Below, piece by piece: positions 28,400 to 35,898 of a stretch of 64,000 bases of DNA (position 1 is its first letter; the number at the start of each line of letters is the position of its first letter). The position numbers were made by a program, and so were the translations under genes. The notes beneath the pieces are model-generated. The model saw only the letters and a list, made by a program, of their open reading frames with translations, had not been told where the DNA came from and ran no database searches. The DNA is from an uncultured Flavobacteriaceae bacterium (GTDB lineage: Bacteria > Bacteroidota > Bacteroidia > Flavobacteriales > Flavobacteriaceae), in assembly GCA_947500585.1 (NCBI GenBank), contig CANMSN010000001.1, forward strand, positions 496,001-560,000, read 5' to 3'.

Positions 28400-29890
28400 T
28401 TATTTATTGTTTAAAATAAGTTCAAGCTCCTTTTTCCAGTTTTTATAAGCCTTTAAATAAGGTTGCTTATCTTTAAAGGGCATAAACGTCATAATATGAT
28501 CGTTATCCATAATCACATTTCCAAAAGTTTCGTAATCGCCTTTATGCAAATTTGCTGCTCGTGCTGCGCCTATAGCTCCTGTAGTATTATAAATTTCTAT
28601 TTCTTGTTCGATTAAGGTCGCTACTGTATTAGCAAAAATTTCTGATCGGAATAAATTATCATTCCCTGCACGAATTACTTTAGCCTCAATACCATCAGAT
28701 GTCATAATCTCCATACCATAAACAAAAGAAAATGCAATACCTTCCAGTGCTGCTCGACACATATGCCCTTTATGATGATTGTTTAAGTTCATATTAACTA
28801 TTCGTGTTCCTATTTCTTTGTTATTTAACATACGCTCCGCGCCATTCCCAAATGGAATTAAACAAACACCATCAGATCCAATAGGAATATCTGATGCCAA
28901 ATCATTCATCTCCTCATAAGAATTCACCGCTAGATTATTTAATAACCAACGGTACTGAATACCTGCGCCATTAATGCACAATAGTTTGCCTATTCTGGGT
29001 GTTTCACCCTTTTTATAATTAACATGCGCAAAATTATTTACGCGTGAACTTTCTTTGGCTGATAAACTATCGGTAACAGCATATACCACTCCTGAAGTTC
29101 CGCCAGTTGCTGCGACTTCACCAGGATTAAATACGTTTAACGAGAGTGCATTATTAGGTTGATCTCCTGCTCGGTAGTAAATTGGTGTGCCCGCAGCAAT
29201 ACCACTTTCGGCTTCGCCATTTTCATCTACTAAAGCTTGTACACCAAACGTATCTACAATATCTGGAACGAGTGATTTATCAATGTCGTAATACTCTAAA
29301 AGGAAATCGGCGATATTATCATTTTTGAAATTCCAAAAGACACCTTCGGATAATCCAGAAATGGTAGTATTTATTTTGTTTGAAAATTTATAGGCTATAT
29401 AATCACCAGGCAACATAAACTTATAGATATTATTATAAATATCTGGTTCGTTATCTTTTACCCATTTTAATTTTGAAGCAGTAAAATTTGCAGGTGAGTT
29501 AAGTAAGCTTTGTGAGCATTTTTCTTGCCCGATTTCTTTAAAAGCGGTGTTGCCAATTTCTACAGCGCGACTATCGCACCAAATGATGCTTTTACGAAGT
29601 GGCTTACCGTCTTTATCAACTACTACCAAACCATGCATTTGATACGAAATACCTATACCTTTGATTTGCGTTCTACTTACGTTGTATTGTTTTTTTAAAC
29701 GTGTTATGGCATTGCAAACATGCAACCACCAATCGTCTGGTTTTTGTTCTGCCCAGCCATTTTTTAAGGCATGCATACCCATTTCTTCTTTAGGTTCTTG
29801 AACAACTCCTAAACTTTTACCAGATTCTACTTCTACTAATGCGGCTTTTATTGAAGAGCTGCCTATGTCTAATCCTAAATAATAATTCAT
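28400..29890 (-). CDS. xylB: xylulokinase
   Basis: 496-residue FGGY-family kinase. It begins YYLGLDIGSSSIKAALV, the phosphate-1 motif of the actin-like ATPase fold, and has the substrate segment YQMHGLVVVDKDG with WCDSRAVEIG, then TGGTSGVVYAVTD and GAIGAARAA near the C-terminus. It phosphorylates D-xylulose to the 5-phosphate that enters the pentose phosphate pathway. Its ATG overlaps the regulator stop codon by one base (TAATG), so translation is coupled. Identity rests on the neighbouring xylA as well as the fold. Confidence 0.94.
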   Translation of the reverse strand: MNYYLGLDIGSSSIKAALVEVESGKSLGVVQEPKEEMGMHALKNGWAEQKPDDWWLHVCNAITRLKKQYNVSRTQIKGIGISYQMHGLVVVDKDGKPLRKSIIWCDSRAVEIGNTAFKEIGQEKCSQSLLNSPANFTASKLKWVKDNEPDIYNNIYKFMLPGDYIAYKFSNKINTTISGLSEGVFWNFKNDNIADFLLEYYDIDKSLVPDIVDTFGVQALVDENGEAESGIAAGTPIYYRAGDQPNNALSLNVFNPGEVAATGGTSGVVYAVTDSLSAKESSRVNNFAHVNYKKGETPRIGKLLCINGAGIQYRWLLNNLAVNSYEEMNDLASDIPIGSDGVCLIPFGNGAERMLNNKEIGTRIVNMNLNNHHKGHMCRAALEGIAFSFVYGMEIMTSDGIEAKVIRAGNDNLFRSEIFANTVATLIEQEIEIYNTTGAIGAARAANLHKGDYETFGNVIMDNDHIMTFMPFKDKQPYLKAYKNWKKELELILNNK

Positions 29891-30876
29891 TATAATGAGT
29901 CTCTTAATATTAATTTGGTTGGTATGTATGCTTGCATATTTTTATCTCCGCTTATAAATTCGGCTGCTTTAGCGCCTAATTGGTTAAAATCAGTTGAAAT
30001 AACAGAAATACCTTTGTAAATAAATTGCTTCATCGGGGTTTCGTTGTAAGACAAAAAGCCAACATCAATTCCAGGTTCTAAATTTTTTGCACGACATTGT
30101 TCTAAAAAAACACCTAAAATCCTATCGCTTACACTAATGTATGCTTCATTTGCTTTGATATTAAAATCTTTAGCATTCGTAATAATTTCATAATTTAAAC
30201 CCGATTTCTTACAATAGCTTTCAAAATAAGTAACAGTCTCTAACGGATGATTTGTAAATGAAGGATATAAGAAAACTAACTTTTTATATTTCTTAAAAGC
30301 ATTAGTAGCTTCTTCTAAACAATTGTAAAAAGATGCTCCGAAATCTTGAAAAACATAGTTATTATGATTTTTTGAATGTATATTCCAATCAATTAAAAGT
30401 AATTTATTATCATCAATATCTGCCAAAACATCTTCAACTTCTTCATTATCAAAACTCATAACTATATACTTATAATACTTCCCTTTACTGTTATTTAAAA
30501 TAGTTCTAAAATTATCAATATTATAATGATGAAATTGTACATCGGTGATGACATTATCTGGTAGGTTATTTATAAAAGAATGATACAAAACCTCCTTATA
30601 AGCTTTAAAAGTATCTAAAAGGAGTAATACTTTTTTGGTTTCATTAGCTACATAATACCCTTTGTTTGGGACAGATTCTATAACTCCATGCTCCTTTAAA
30701 ATAGAATAGGCTTTAAAAACAGTATCCCTTGAAAGTTTAAAAGACGTACAAACAGTATTAACAGACGGTAAAGCATCACCATTAGATAATCTATTATTGG
30801 CAAGCTCATTATTAATAGCATTAACTAATTGCTGATATTTTGGGACTTCGCTATTAATATTTATATTAAAATTCAT
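29890..30876 (-). CDS. GntR-type regulator with sugar-binding C-terminus, likely xylose regulator
   Basis: 328 residues. The N-terminal winged helix (~8-75; SVNTVCTSFKLSRDTVFKAYSI) is of GntR type, and the rest resembles a periplasmic-binding-protein/LacI ligand domain (YFESYCKKSGLNYEIITNAKD, GVFLEQCRAKNLEPGIDVGF). This HTH/ligand-domain combination is common for sugar regulators in Bacteroidota, including those adjacent to xylBA. It is the first gene of the operon and so probably autoregulates. Upstream of the start there is a tandem CTGTT repeat (30886-30903) that could be part of an operator. Xylose or xylulose as effector is inferred from context only. Confidence 0.85.
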   Translation of the reverse strand: MNFNININSEVPKYQQLVNAINNELANNRLSNGDALPSVNTVCTSFKLSRDTVFKAYSILKEHGVIESVPNKGYYVANETKKVLLLLDTFKAYKEVLYHSFINNLPDNVITDVQFHHYNIDNFRTILNNSKGKYYKYIVMSFDNEEVEDVLADIDDNKLLLIDWNIHSKNHNNYVFQDFGASFYNCLEEATNAFKKYKKLVFLYPSFTNHPLETVTYFESYCKKSGLNYEIITNAKDFNIKANEAYISVSDRILGVFLEQCRAKNLEPGIDVGFLSYNETPMKQFIYKGISVISTDFNQLGAKAAEFISGDKNMQAYIPTKLILRDSL

Positions 30877-30885
30877 TTATTAAAA

Positions 30886-30903
30886 CTGTTCTGTTCTGTT
30901 CTG
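30886..30903. promoter_or_regulatory. tandem CTGTT repeat upstream of the xyl operon
   Basis: Three and a half perfect copies of the 5-mer CTGTT lie 10 bp upstream of the regulator start codon. On the transcribed strand it reads CAGAACAGAACAGAACAG. It may be an operator half-site array or simply a short slipping repeat in the 5' leader; no palindrome is obvious. Confidence 0.35.
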
Positions 30904-30948
30904 GTATGTAAATATAAATAAATTTGTTTATAGTTTAATTTTATTCAT

Positions 30949-30980
30949 AAAAAAAGCCATGTAAATTATTTTACATGGCT
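30949..30980 (-). terminator. terminator of the small membrane protein gene
   Basis: Stem AGCCATGTAAA/TTTACATGGCT with a 4-nt loop and seven A on the plus strand, i.e. a T run on the minus strand after the gene at 31007-31276. It separates that gene from the xyl operon promoter. Confidence 0.85.
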
Positions 30981-31006
30981 AATATATTATTTACGAAAAA
31001 GTTAAT

Positions 31007-31276
31007 TTAACTAACTTTCTGTTTTGTTTTCATTTTTTCTAGAAGCATTAATTCATGTTGAATTTCTTCTTTACGCTTATTAAACTTTCTAACTCTTTCA
31101 TCTATCATTTCTTGTCGCTTAAGACTCCTCTGTCTTCTTAATTCTTCCTTTTCAATTTCCTTTTTTGCATCTCGGTTTAGTTTTATTTTCACCATCGCCG
31201 TTGACAAATAAGCATAGCCATACATACTTAAAAATAGTAATGCTATAATTCCTAATATTACATACCCATTTTCCAT
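31007..31276 (-). CDS. small membrane-anchored coiled-coil protein, unknown function
   Basis: 89 residues. One N-terminal membrane helix (YVILGIIALLFLSMYGYAYL, ~5-24) is followed by a highly charged, basic, probably helical region (~35-89) with many K/R/E, likely a coiled coil facing the cytoplasm. No family is recognised. It has its own terminator (30949-30980). A real gene is supported by the clean membrane helix, start and terminator, but function cannot be stated. Confidence 0.65.
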   Translation of the reverse strand: MENGYVILGIIALLFLSMYGYAYLSTAMVKIKLNRDAKKEIEKEELRRQRSLKRQEMIDERVRKFNKRKEEIQHELMLLEKMKTKQKVS

Positions 31277-31456
31277 TTATTCTGAGGGATTAATTATTTT
31301 ATTAAATTCTGCTTTTGTTAAGAGCAAATACAAATTATTTATAAATGTAGAAAAAAGATATCTTTATTTTTTAAAAAAAAAGTTGAAGTACCTAAAAAAA
31401 AGATTAAAGTGAAAAACCTTACTGTTTTATTTAAAAATTAGGAAAACACACTAATA

Positions 31457-31843
31457 CTATTCGATGGTTTTATAACCTTCAGATCTCCAATTGAGTATAC
31501 CTCCTTCTAATTCATAAATTTTCTTGAAGCCAACTTTTTGAAAATCGGTAACACTTTTGCCACTTCGCTTACCTGAACGGCAATAAATAAAAACAGGCTT
31601 TTCCTTATCTAGTTTATCGATACTATTTAAAAAATCGTCAGATAAAAAATTAATGTTTTCTGCATAATTAATATGATCTGCGTCAAACTCTTTTGGTGTT
31701 CTAACATCTACAAGTTGAATGTCTTCATTTAAAAATGATTGAAATTCTTTTGGAGAAAGTTGGGTAACATTTTTATTAGATGATTCGCAATTAAATAACG
31801 AAACACTAATAAATAAACATATGAATAATAAAAAACGCTTCAT
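31457..31843 (-). CDS. rhodanese-domain lipoprotein
   Basis: 128 residues. A lipoprotein signal (MKRFLLFICLFISVSLFNC, lipobox LFNC) precedes a single rhodanese domain: VDVRTPKEFDADHI, then the active loop FIYCRSGKRSGKS with the catalytic cysteine. Such proteins transfer sulfane sulfur or handle thiols; this one should work at the outer face of a membrane. It lies 5 nt after the cytoplasmic rhodanese gene on the same strand, and both share an ILxWxxEG-like C-terminus (GGILNWRSEGY), consistent with an old duplication. Confidence 0.88.
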   Translation of the reverse strand: MKRFLLFICLFISVSLFNCESSNKNVTQLSPKEFQSFLNEDIQLVDVRTPKEFDADHINYAENINFLSDDFLNSIDKLDKEKPVFIYCRSGKRSGKSVTDFQKVGFKKIYELEGGILNWRSEGYKTIE

Positions 31844-31848
31844 ATGTT

Positions 31849-32166
31849 TTATTCAGAATCTACAACATCACCTTCCCATTCAAGCATACCGCCTTCTAGG
31901 TTAAAAGCATTTTCAAACCCTAACTGCTCCATTATGGCACAGGCTTGACCACTTCTATTGCCAGAACGACAATACACATAGTAATTTTTACTTTTATCTA
32001 GCTTTTCAATTTCATTAATAAATTCTTGACCTTTATAAATATCTATATGAATAGCATTTGGAATAATACCTTCCGCAATTTCATCATCCGTTCTTACATC
32101 TAAAATTACAGCATTATCATCTTTTGCTAATTGAGAAGCCCATTCTTCTTGTGTTAAATCTTCCAT
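31849..32166 (-). CDS. rhodanese-like protein, cytoplasmic
   Basis: 105 residues, the length of a single-domain rhodanese. Key parts: VILDVRTDDEIAEGIIPNAI, active loop YVYCRSGNRSGQAC with the catalytic cysteine, and EGGMLEWEGDVV. No signal peptide is present. It is the upstream member of a rhodanese pair; the downstream one (31457) is exported, so the pair covers two compartments. The gap to the thioredoxin-fold gene upstream (112 bp) contains that gene's terminator, so the pair probably has its own promoter. Confidence 0.88.
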   Translation of the reverse strand: MEDLTQEEWASQLAKDDNAVILDVRTDDEIAEGIIPNAIHIDIYKGQEFINEIEKLDKSKNYYVYCRSGNRSGQACAIMEQLGFENAFNLEGGMLEWEGDVVDSE

Positions 32167-32219
32167 TTTTTTTATAATTGTGTGTCTTACAAAACTAATA
32201 CATCTTAAACTATAGACGA

Positions 32220-32250
32220 AAAAAAATCTGAAGTATTAAGCTCCAGATTT
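32220..32250 (-). terminator. terminator downstream of the thioredoxin-like gene
   Basis: Stem AAATCTGAAG/CTCCAGATTT with one mismatch and a short loop; the minus strand ends in a run of T. It closes the unit that ends at 32279. Confidence 0.7.
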
Positions 32251-32278
32251 TATGAATACAATTTATAGTAAAAGAATC

Positions 32279-32899
32279 TTAAACTTTAATTGAGCAACCT
32301 ATAGCTTTGGTTTCTGTTTCTTTTACTTCTTTTCCATCAAGCAAAGCGTCTACAGCTTCTTCAACATATTTGGTTGTTACAGCAGATGGATCTTTGTAAT
32401 TATCATCTATAGCACCAATATACTTTACAACATTTCCATTTTTTGTTTTTTGTAATACAAACATGTGCGGCGTTTTTGTAGCTCCAAATTTTGGATATAC
32501 TTTTTGACCTTCATCTATTAAATATGGAAAGTTAAAACCCTTGTCTTCGGCTCTTTGTTTCATAGCCGCTAAATTATCACCTGGTTTTACATCTGTATTA
32601 TTTGGCATAATGGCAATTACTGGGTAACCTTTATCTGCATATTTATTATTAAGATCAATAATTCTATCTTCATACATAACAGCATATGGGCAGGTATTAC
32701 AAGTAAATGTTACTATATACCCTTTAGCATCTTTATAATCTGCTAAAGACACCATTTTTCCATCAATATTCTTTAATGAGAAATCTTCTGCTATATCGCC
32801 TATTTTATAGCCATCTCCTTTTTCAGAATTATTAATTGTAAAGGCACTAACACACAATACAACTATTGCTACTGATAAAAATTTAATTGTTTTTTTCAT
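32279..32899 (-). CDS. secreted thioredoxin-fold (AhpC/TSA-like) protein
   Basis: 206 residues with a signal peptide (MKKTIKFLSVAIVVLCVSAF). The redoxin domain starts IGDIAEDFSLKNIDGKMVSL and has a CxxC motif, CNTC, in VTFTCNTCPYAVMYEDRI, followed by YPVIAIMPNN and a TKTPHMFVL cis-proline loop. Proteins of this type are widespread in Bacteroidota and are assumed to act as periplasmic thiol reductases or peroxidases; the substrate is unknown. It starts 13 nt downstream of a TlpA-like gene, so the two are cotranscribed. Confidence 0.87.
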   Translation of the reverse strand: MKKTIKFLSVAIVVLCVSAFTINNSEKGDGYKIGDIAEDFSLKNIDGKMVSLADYKDAKGYIVTFTCNTCPYAVMYEDRIIDLNNKYADKGYPVIAIMPNNTDVKPGDNLAAMKQRAEDKGFNFPYLIDEGQKVYPKFGATKTPHMFVLQKTKNGNVVKYIGAIDDNYKDPSAVTTKYVEEAVDALLDGKEVKETETKAIGCSIKV

Positions 32900-32912
32900 A
32901 ATATTCTTGGTT

Positions 32913-33452
32913 TTAAAATTGTTTTACTTCTTTTTCTAATTCTTCATATGTGAATGATTGCTCAAAAAATTTACTATTATCATTTTTATAAATAATAGTA
33001 GCGGGTAATGATCCTGACCATGATTCATCCACTTTAGGAATCCAAGTATTCATGTCAACATCATCTAAAGCTATTACTTTTGATTTTAATTTCTTTTTTT
33101 CAATAAAAGGTTTCAATTTTGAATCATATAAATGTGGAAAGTCTAAACTAACTAAAATGACTTCTACATTTTTTTCTTCATATTCAGAATTCAGCTTTTC
33201 AAAATAAGGTAATTCTTTTACACAAGGTGCGCACCAAGTTGCCCAAAAATTAATAACATATATTTTGTCGTCCTTTTTATTCAAGAATTTTTCAAAACCC
33301 TCAAAATCATAAATCTCTAGTTCAATATCACTTTTTAAAGTATGCTCTTTTATAATTTCAGCAGAAGTTTCAATAGAAACATCAGTAGATTTCTTTTTGT
33401 TTGAACAACCTACTGTTAAAAGAATGGCAATAATTAATACATTTAACTTCAT
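32913..33452 (-). CDS. TlpA-like thioredoxin-fold lipoprotein
   Basis: 179 residues from MKLNVLIIAILLTVGCSNKK, a lipoprotein signal with lipobox TVGC. The frame extends 41 codons upstream to 33575, but those codons lack a signal peptide and overlap the trp leader region, so 33452 is chosen. The thioredoxin domain carries WCAPC in FWATWCAPCVKELPYFE and a SLPATIIY cis-proline segment, as in TlpA/ResA proteins that reduce disulfides for cytochrome maturation. It heads the two-gene unit with 32279 and is divergent from the trp operon. Confidence 0.87.
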   Translation of the reverse strand: MKLNVLIIAILLTVGCSNKKKSTDVSIETSAEIIKEHTLKSDIELEIYDFEGFEKFLNKKDDKIYVINFWATWCAPCVKELPYFEKLNSEYEEKNVEVILVSLDFPHLYDSKLKPFIEKKKLKSKVIALDDVDMNTWIPKVDESWSGSLPATIIYKNDNSKFFEQSFTYEELEKEVKQF

Positions 33453-33527
33453 AAGGCTAAAATTAATTAATAGTTTTATGCATTTATAATAGTTTAACAA
33501 ACTTTTATATAAAAAATGTTTCAAAGT

Positions 33528-33559
33528 TTTGTGTATAACTATTTTCATTTCTATATTTG
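33528..33559 (+). promoter_or_regulatory. trp operon promoter (Bacteroidota -33/-7 type)
   Basis: TTTG at 33528-33531 and TATATTTG at 33552-33559 match the TTTG and TAnnTTTG consensus of the Bacteroidota primary sigma factor with a 20-bp spacer. Transcription would start near 33566, just before the leader peptide ATG at 33579. Confidence 0.75.
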
Positions 33560-33578
33560 AACCAGTAAAAAACAAAAA

Positions 33579-33626
33579 ATGAACACAATTTTAAATAACA
33601 CTTGGTGGTGGTGCTTTCGAAACTAA
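33579..33626 (+). CDS. trpL: trp operon leader peptide
   Basis: A 15-codon reading frame, MNTILNNTWWWCFRN, with three consecutive tryptophan codons (33603-33611). It sits between the trp promoter and a strong terminator and 90 nt before trpE. This is the classic arrangement for ribosome-mediated attenuation: stalling at the Trp codons when charged tRNA-Trp is scarce should prevent the terminator at 33672 from forming. A following CTTC-GT-GAAG mini-hairpin (33629-33638) may be part of the alternative fold. Too short for usual gene callers. Confidence 0.85.
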   Translation: MNTILNNTWWWCFRN

Positions 33627-33671
33627 TCTTCGTGAAGTAAAACCCTAGTATATTTAAAACTTAAAATATTC

Positions 33672-33704
33672 AAAAGGCTTGTCATTCACGACAAGCCTTT
33701 TTTT
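33672..33704 (+). terminator. trp attenuator terminator
   Basis: A 12-bp stem, AAAAGGCTTGTC/GACAAGCCTTTT, with a 6-nt loop and a run of seven T, placed between the leader peptide and trpE. It is the terminator that attenuation would control. Confidence 0.88.
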
Positions 33705-33715
33705 ATATAAAACAA

Positions 33716-35122
33716 ATGAAAAAATTTAGTCTCTACACACACCACAAACGCATCTTAACAGATACTATTACTCCTGTTACCGTATATTATAAAATACGCG
33801 ATAAATACCCAAATAGTATTTTGTTAGAAAGTGGTGACTATCATAGAAATCATAAGAATTTTTCATACATCTGCTTTAACCCTATTGCTACTATTAAAGT
33901 TGAAAACGAAGTAATTTCTGAAACGTTTCCTGATGGCAGTTCAACATCTATTGAAATAACAGAGAACGTTAATGTCGTTGATGAGATTTATAATTTTACC
34001 AAAAAATTTGACACTAAAAGTGAAGAAAATTTCAAATTTATAAACAACGGAATCTTTGGTTATACTGCCTATGATGCGGTTCGTTATTTTGAAGATGTTA
34101 AAATTAGTAAAAAAGACGATTCTGTTGTTATTCCAGACATGTATTATGCGGTTTACAAAAATATCATTGCTATAAATCATTTTAAAAATGAAGCTTATAT
34201 TTTTGCACATTGCTACGAAGACACAGAAAATAATATTGATGACATTGACAAACTAATCAATGTTCAAAATTTCGCTTCATATAATTTTAATTCAAAAGGC
34301 GATATTAAATCTAACCTAACAGACGATGAGTTTAGAGAACAAGTTGAAATAGCCAGAAAACATTGTCAACGCGGAGATGTTTTTCAACTCGTTTTATCCA
34401 GACGTTTTTCTCAAGAATATACAGGTGACGATTTTAATATTTATCGTGCCTTAAGAAGTATAAACCCTTCGCCTTATCTATTTTATTTCGATTATGGCGA
34501 TTTTAAAATCTTTGGAAGTTCGCCAGAAGCACAACTTATTGTTACAGATGGTTTAGCTGAAATTCATCCCATTGCTGGAACATTTAAAAGAACTGGTGAC
34601 GAACAAAAAGATGAAATTTTAGCCGAAAAATTAAAGAAAGACGATAAAGAAAACGCAGAACATGTGATGCTTGTAGATTTAGCAAGAAACGACTTAAGCC
34701 GACATGGAAGTGACGTAAAAGTAGTTACCTATCGTGAAGTTCAGTTTTTCTCTCATGTTATTCATTTAGTAAGTAAAGTTACAGGAAAAAAGCATGACGC
34801 TACCTCAACCATGCAAGTAGTAGCAGATACGTTTCCCGCAGGAACTTTAAGTGGAGCGCCCAAACATAGAGCCATGCAACTTATTGAAGATTACGAAAAA
34901 ACAAGTAGAGGATATTATGGTGGTGCCATAGGTTTTATGGATTTTGATGGCAATTTTAATCATGCTATTATGATACGCACATTTTTAAGTAAAGACTACA
35001 AGCTTAATTGGCAAGCAGGTGCTGGATTGGTATCAAAATCTGACCAAGAAAGTGAATTACAAGAGGTTTACAATAAGTTAGGAGCATTAACTAAAGCTAT
35101 TAAATTAGCAGAAGATATCTGA
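33716..35122 (+). CDS. trpE: anthranilate synthase component I
   Basis: 468 residues. The N-terminal feedback-binding motif LLESGDYHRN (LLES, ~35) is present, which indicates sensitivity to tryptophan. The chorismate-binding domain is complete: QLVLSRRF, SPYLFYFDYGDFKIFGSSPEAQ (split by convention), HPIAGTFKRTG, LAEKLKKDDKENAEHVMLVD, ARNDLSRHG, FPAGTLSGAPKHRAMQLI, GYYGGAIGF. It makes anthranilate from chorismate with ammonia provided by TrpG. The start lies 12 nt after the attenuator. First structural gene of the operon. Confidence 0.96.
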   Translation: MKKFSLYTHHKRILTDTITPVTVYYKIRDKYPNSILLESGDYHRNHKNFSYICFNPIATIKVENEVISETFPDGSSTSIEITENVNVVDEIYNFTKKFDTKSEENFKFINNGIFGYTAYDAVRYFEDVKISKKDDSVVIPDMYYAVYKNIIAINHFKNEAYIFAHCYEDTENNIDDIDKLINVQNFASYNFNSKGDIKSNLTDDEFREQVEIARKHCQRGDVFQLVLSRRFSQEYTGDDFNIYRALRSINPSPYLFYFDYGDFKIFGSSPEAQLIVTDGLAEIHPIAGTFKRTGDEQKDEILAEKLKKDDKENAEHVMLVDLARNDLSRHGSDVKVVTYREVQFFSHVIHLVSKVTGKKHDATSTMQVVADTFPAGTLSGAPKHRAMQLIEDYEKTSRGYYGGAIGFMDFDGNFNHAIMIRTFLSKDYKLNWQAGAGLVSKSDQESELQEVYNKLGALTKAIKLAEDI

Positions 35123-35202
35123 AGTTAGAAAGGTTTGTAAACTTCTTGATGAAAGAATATTTTAGTAAAAATAAAATTAAAAAAAGTTTAACATAAACAG
35201 TT

Positions 35203-35232
35203 TCTTCCCTTTGGGAAGATTAAGATGGGCTT
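35203..35232. repeat. dispersed repeat between trpE and trpG
   Basis: An imperfect palindrome CTTCCCTTTGGGAAG (35206-35220) followed by ATTAAGATGGGCTT, a type of intergenic repeat seen widely in flavobacteria. It lies directly before the trpG ATG and may influence its translation. Confidence 0.6.
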
Positions 35233-35799
35233 ATGAAGAAAGTATTAGTTATAGACAATTACGACAGTTTCACATATAATCTTGTTCATTATTTAGAAGA
35301 TTTAAATTGTGACGTAACCGTAGTAAGAAACGACAAATTAGCTTTAGAAGATGTCGTGCCATTTGATAAAATAGTATTATCGCCAGGACCCGGAATTCCT
35401 GACGAAGCTGGTTTGCTAAAAGCTATCATAAAAAGGTATGCGCCAACTAAAAGTATATTAGGTGTGTGTTTAGGTCAACAAGCCATAGGCGAAGTATTCG
35501 GTGGTTCATTAATCAATTTGGAAGACGTTTATCATGGCGTTGCCACTAATGTAACAATAAGTGTTTCTGACGAATATATTTTTAAAGGATTAGACAAAAA
35601 TATTGAAGTAGGACGATACCATTCATGGGTTGTAAGTACAGAATTGCCAGAAAGCTTAGAAGCCACGTCTTTTGATGCAAACGGACAAATCATGTCGTTA
35701 AGACATAAGGAATATGATGTTAGAGGTGTTCAATACCACCCTGAATCTGTTTTAACACCAGACGGAAAGAAAATATTAGAGAATTGGGTTAATAATTAA
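35233..35799 (+). CDS. trpG: anthranilate synthase component II (glutamine amidotransferase)
   Basis: 188 residues, class I glutamine amidotransferase. The nucleophile cysteine is in LGVCLGQQAIGE, the oxyanion segment is LSPGPGIPDEAG, and the catalytic His-Glu pair is in VRGVQYHPESVLTPDG. It supplies ammonia to TrpE. A PabA role (folate) is possible for proteins of this family, but position in the trp operon favours TrpG. It is separated from trpE by 110 bp carrying a repeat and from trpD by 99 bp carrying two more. Confidence 0.95.
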   Translation: MKKVLVIDNYDSFTYNLVHYLEDLNCDVTVVRNDKLALEDVVPFDKIVLSPGPGIPDEAGLLKAIIKRYAPTKSILGVCLGQQAIGEVFGGSLINLEDVYHGVATNVTISVSDEYIFKGLDKNIEVGRYHSWVVSTELPESLEATSFDANGQIMSLRHKEYDVRGVQYHPESVLTPDGKKILENWVNN

Positions 35800-35897
35800 A
35801 AAGCCCCCAAACCCCCGAAGGGGGCTTAAAAAAATGAAACATAAGAATTAAATAACGAATCTAATTCCCTCTCCTTTGGAGAGGGCTAGGGAGAGGC
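35798..35897. repeat. two palindromic repeats between trpG and trpD
   Basis: The first (35800-35828) is GC-rich, AAGCCCCC paired with GGGGGCTT, followed by seven A on the plus strand; it could be a terminator-like hairpin inside the operon. The second (35867-35897) contains CCCTCTCCTTTGGAGAGGG followed by CTAGGGAGAGG. Both resemble dispersed intergenic repeats rather than trp-specific signals. Confidence 0.65.
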
Positions 35898-35898
35898 T

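Noticed and set aside
33453-33575. 41-residue N-terminal extension of the TlpA-like protein
   Set aside because: It would remove the lipoprotein signal from the N-terminus and run into the trp promoter region on the other strand.
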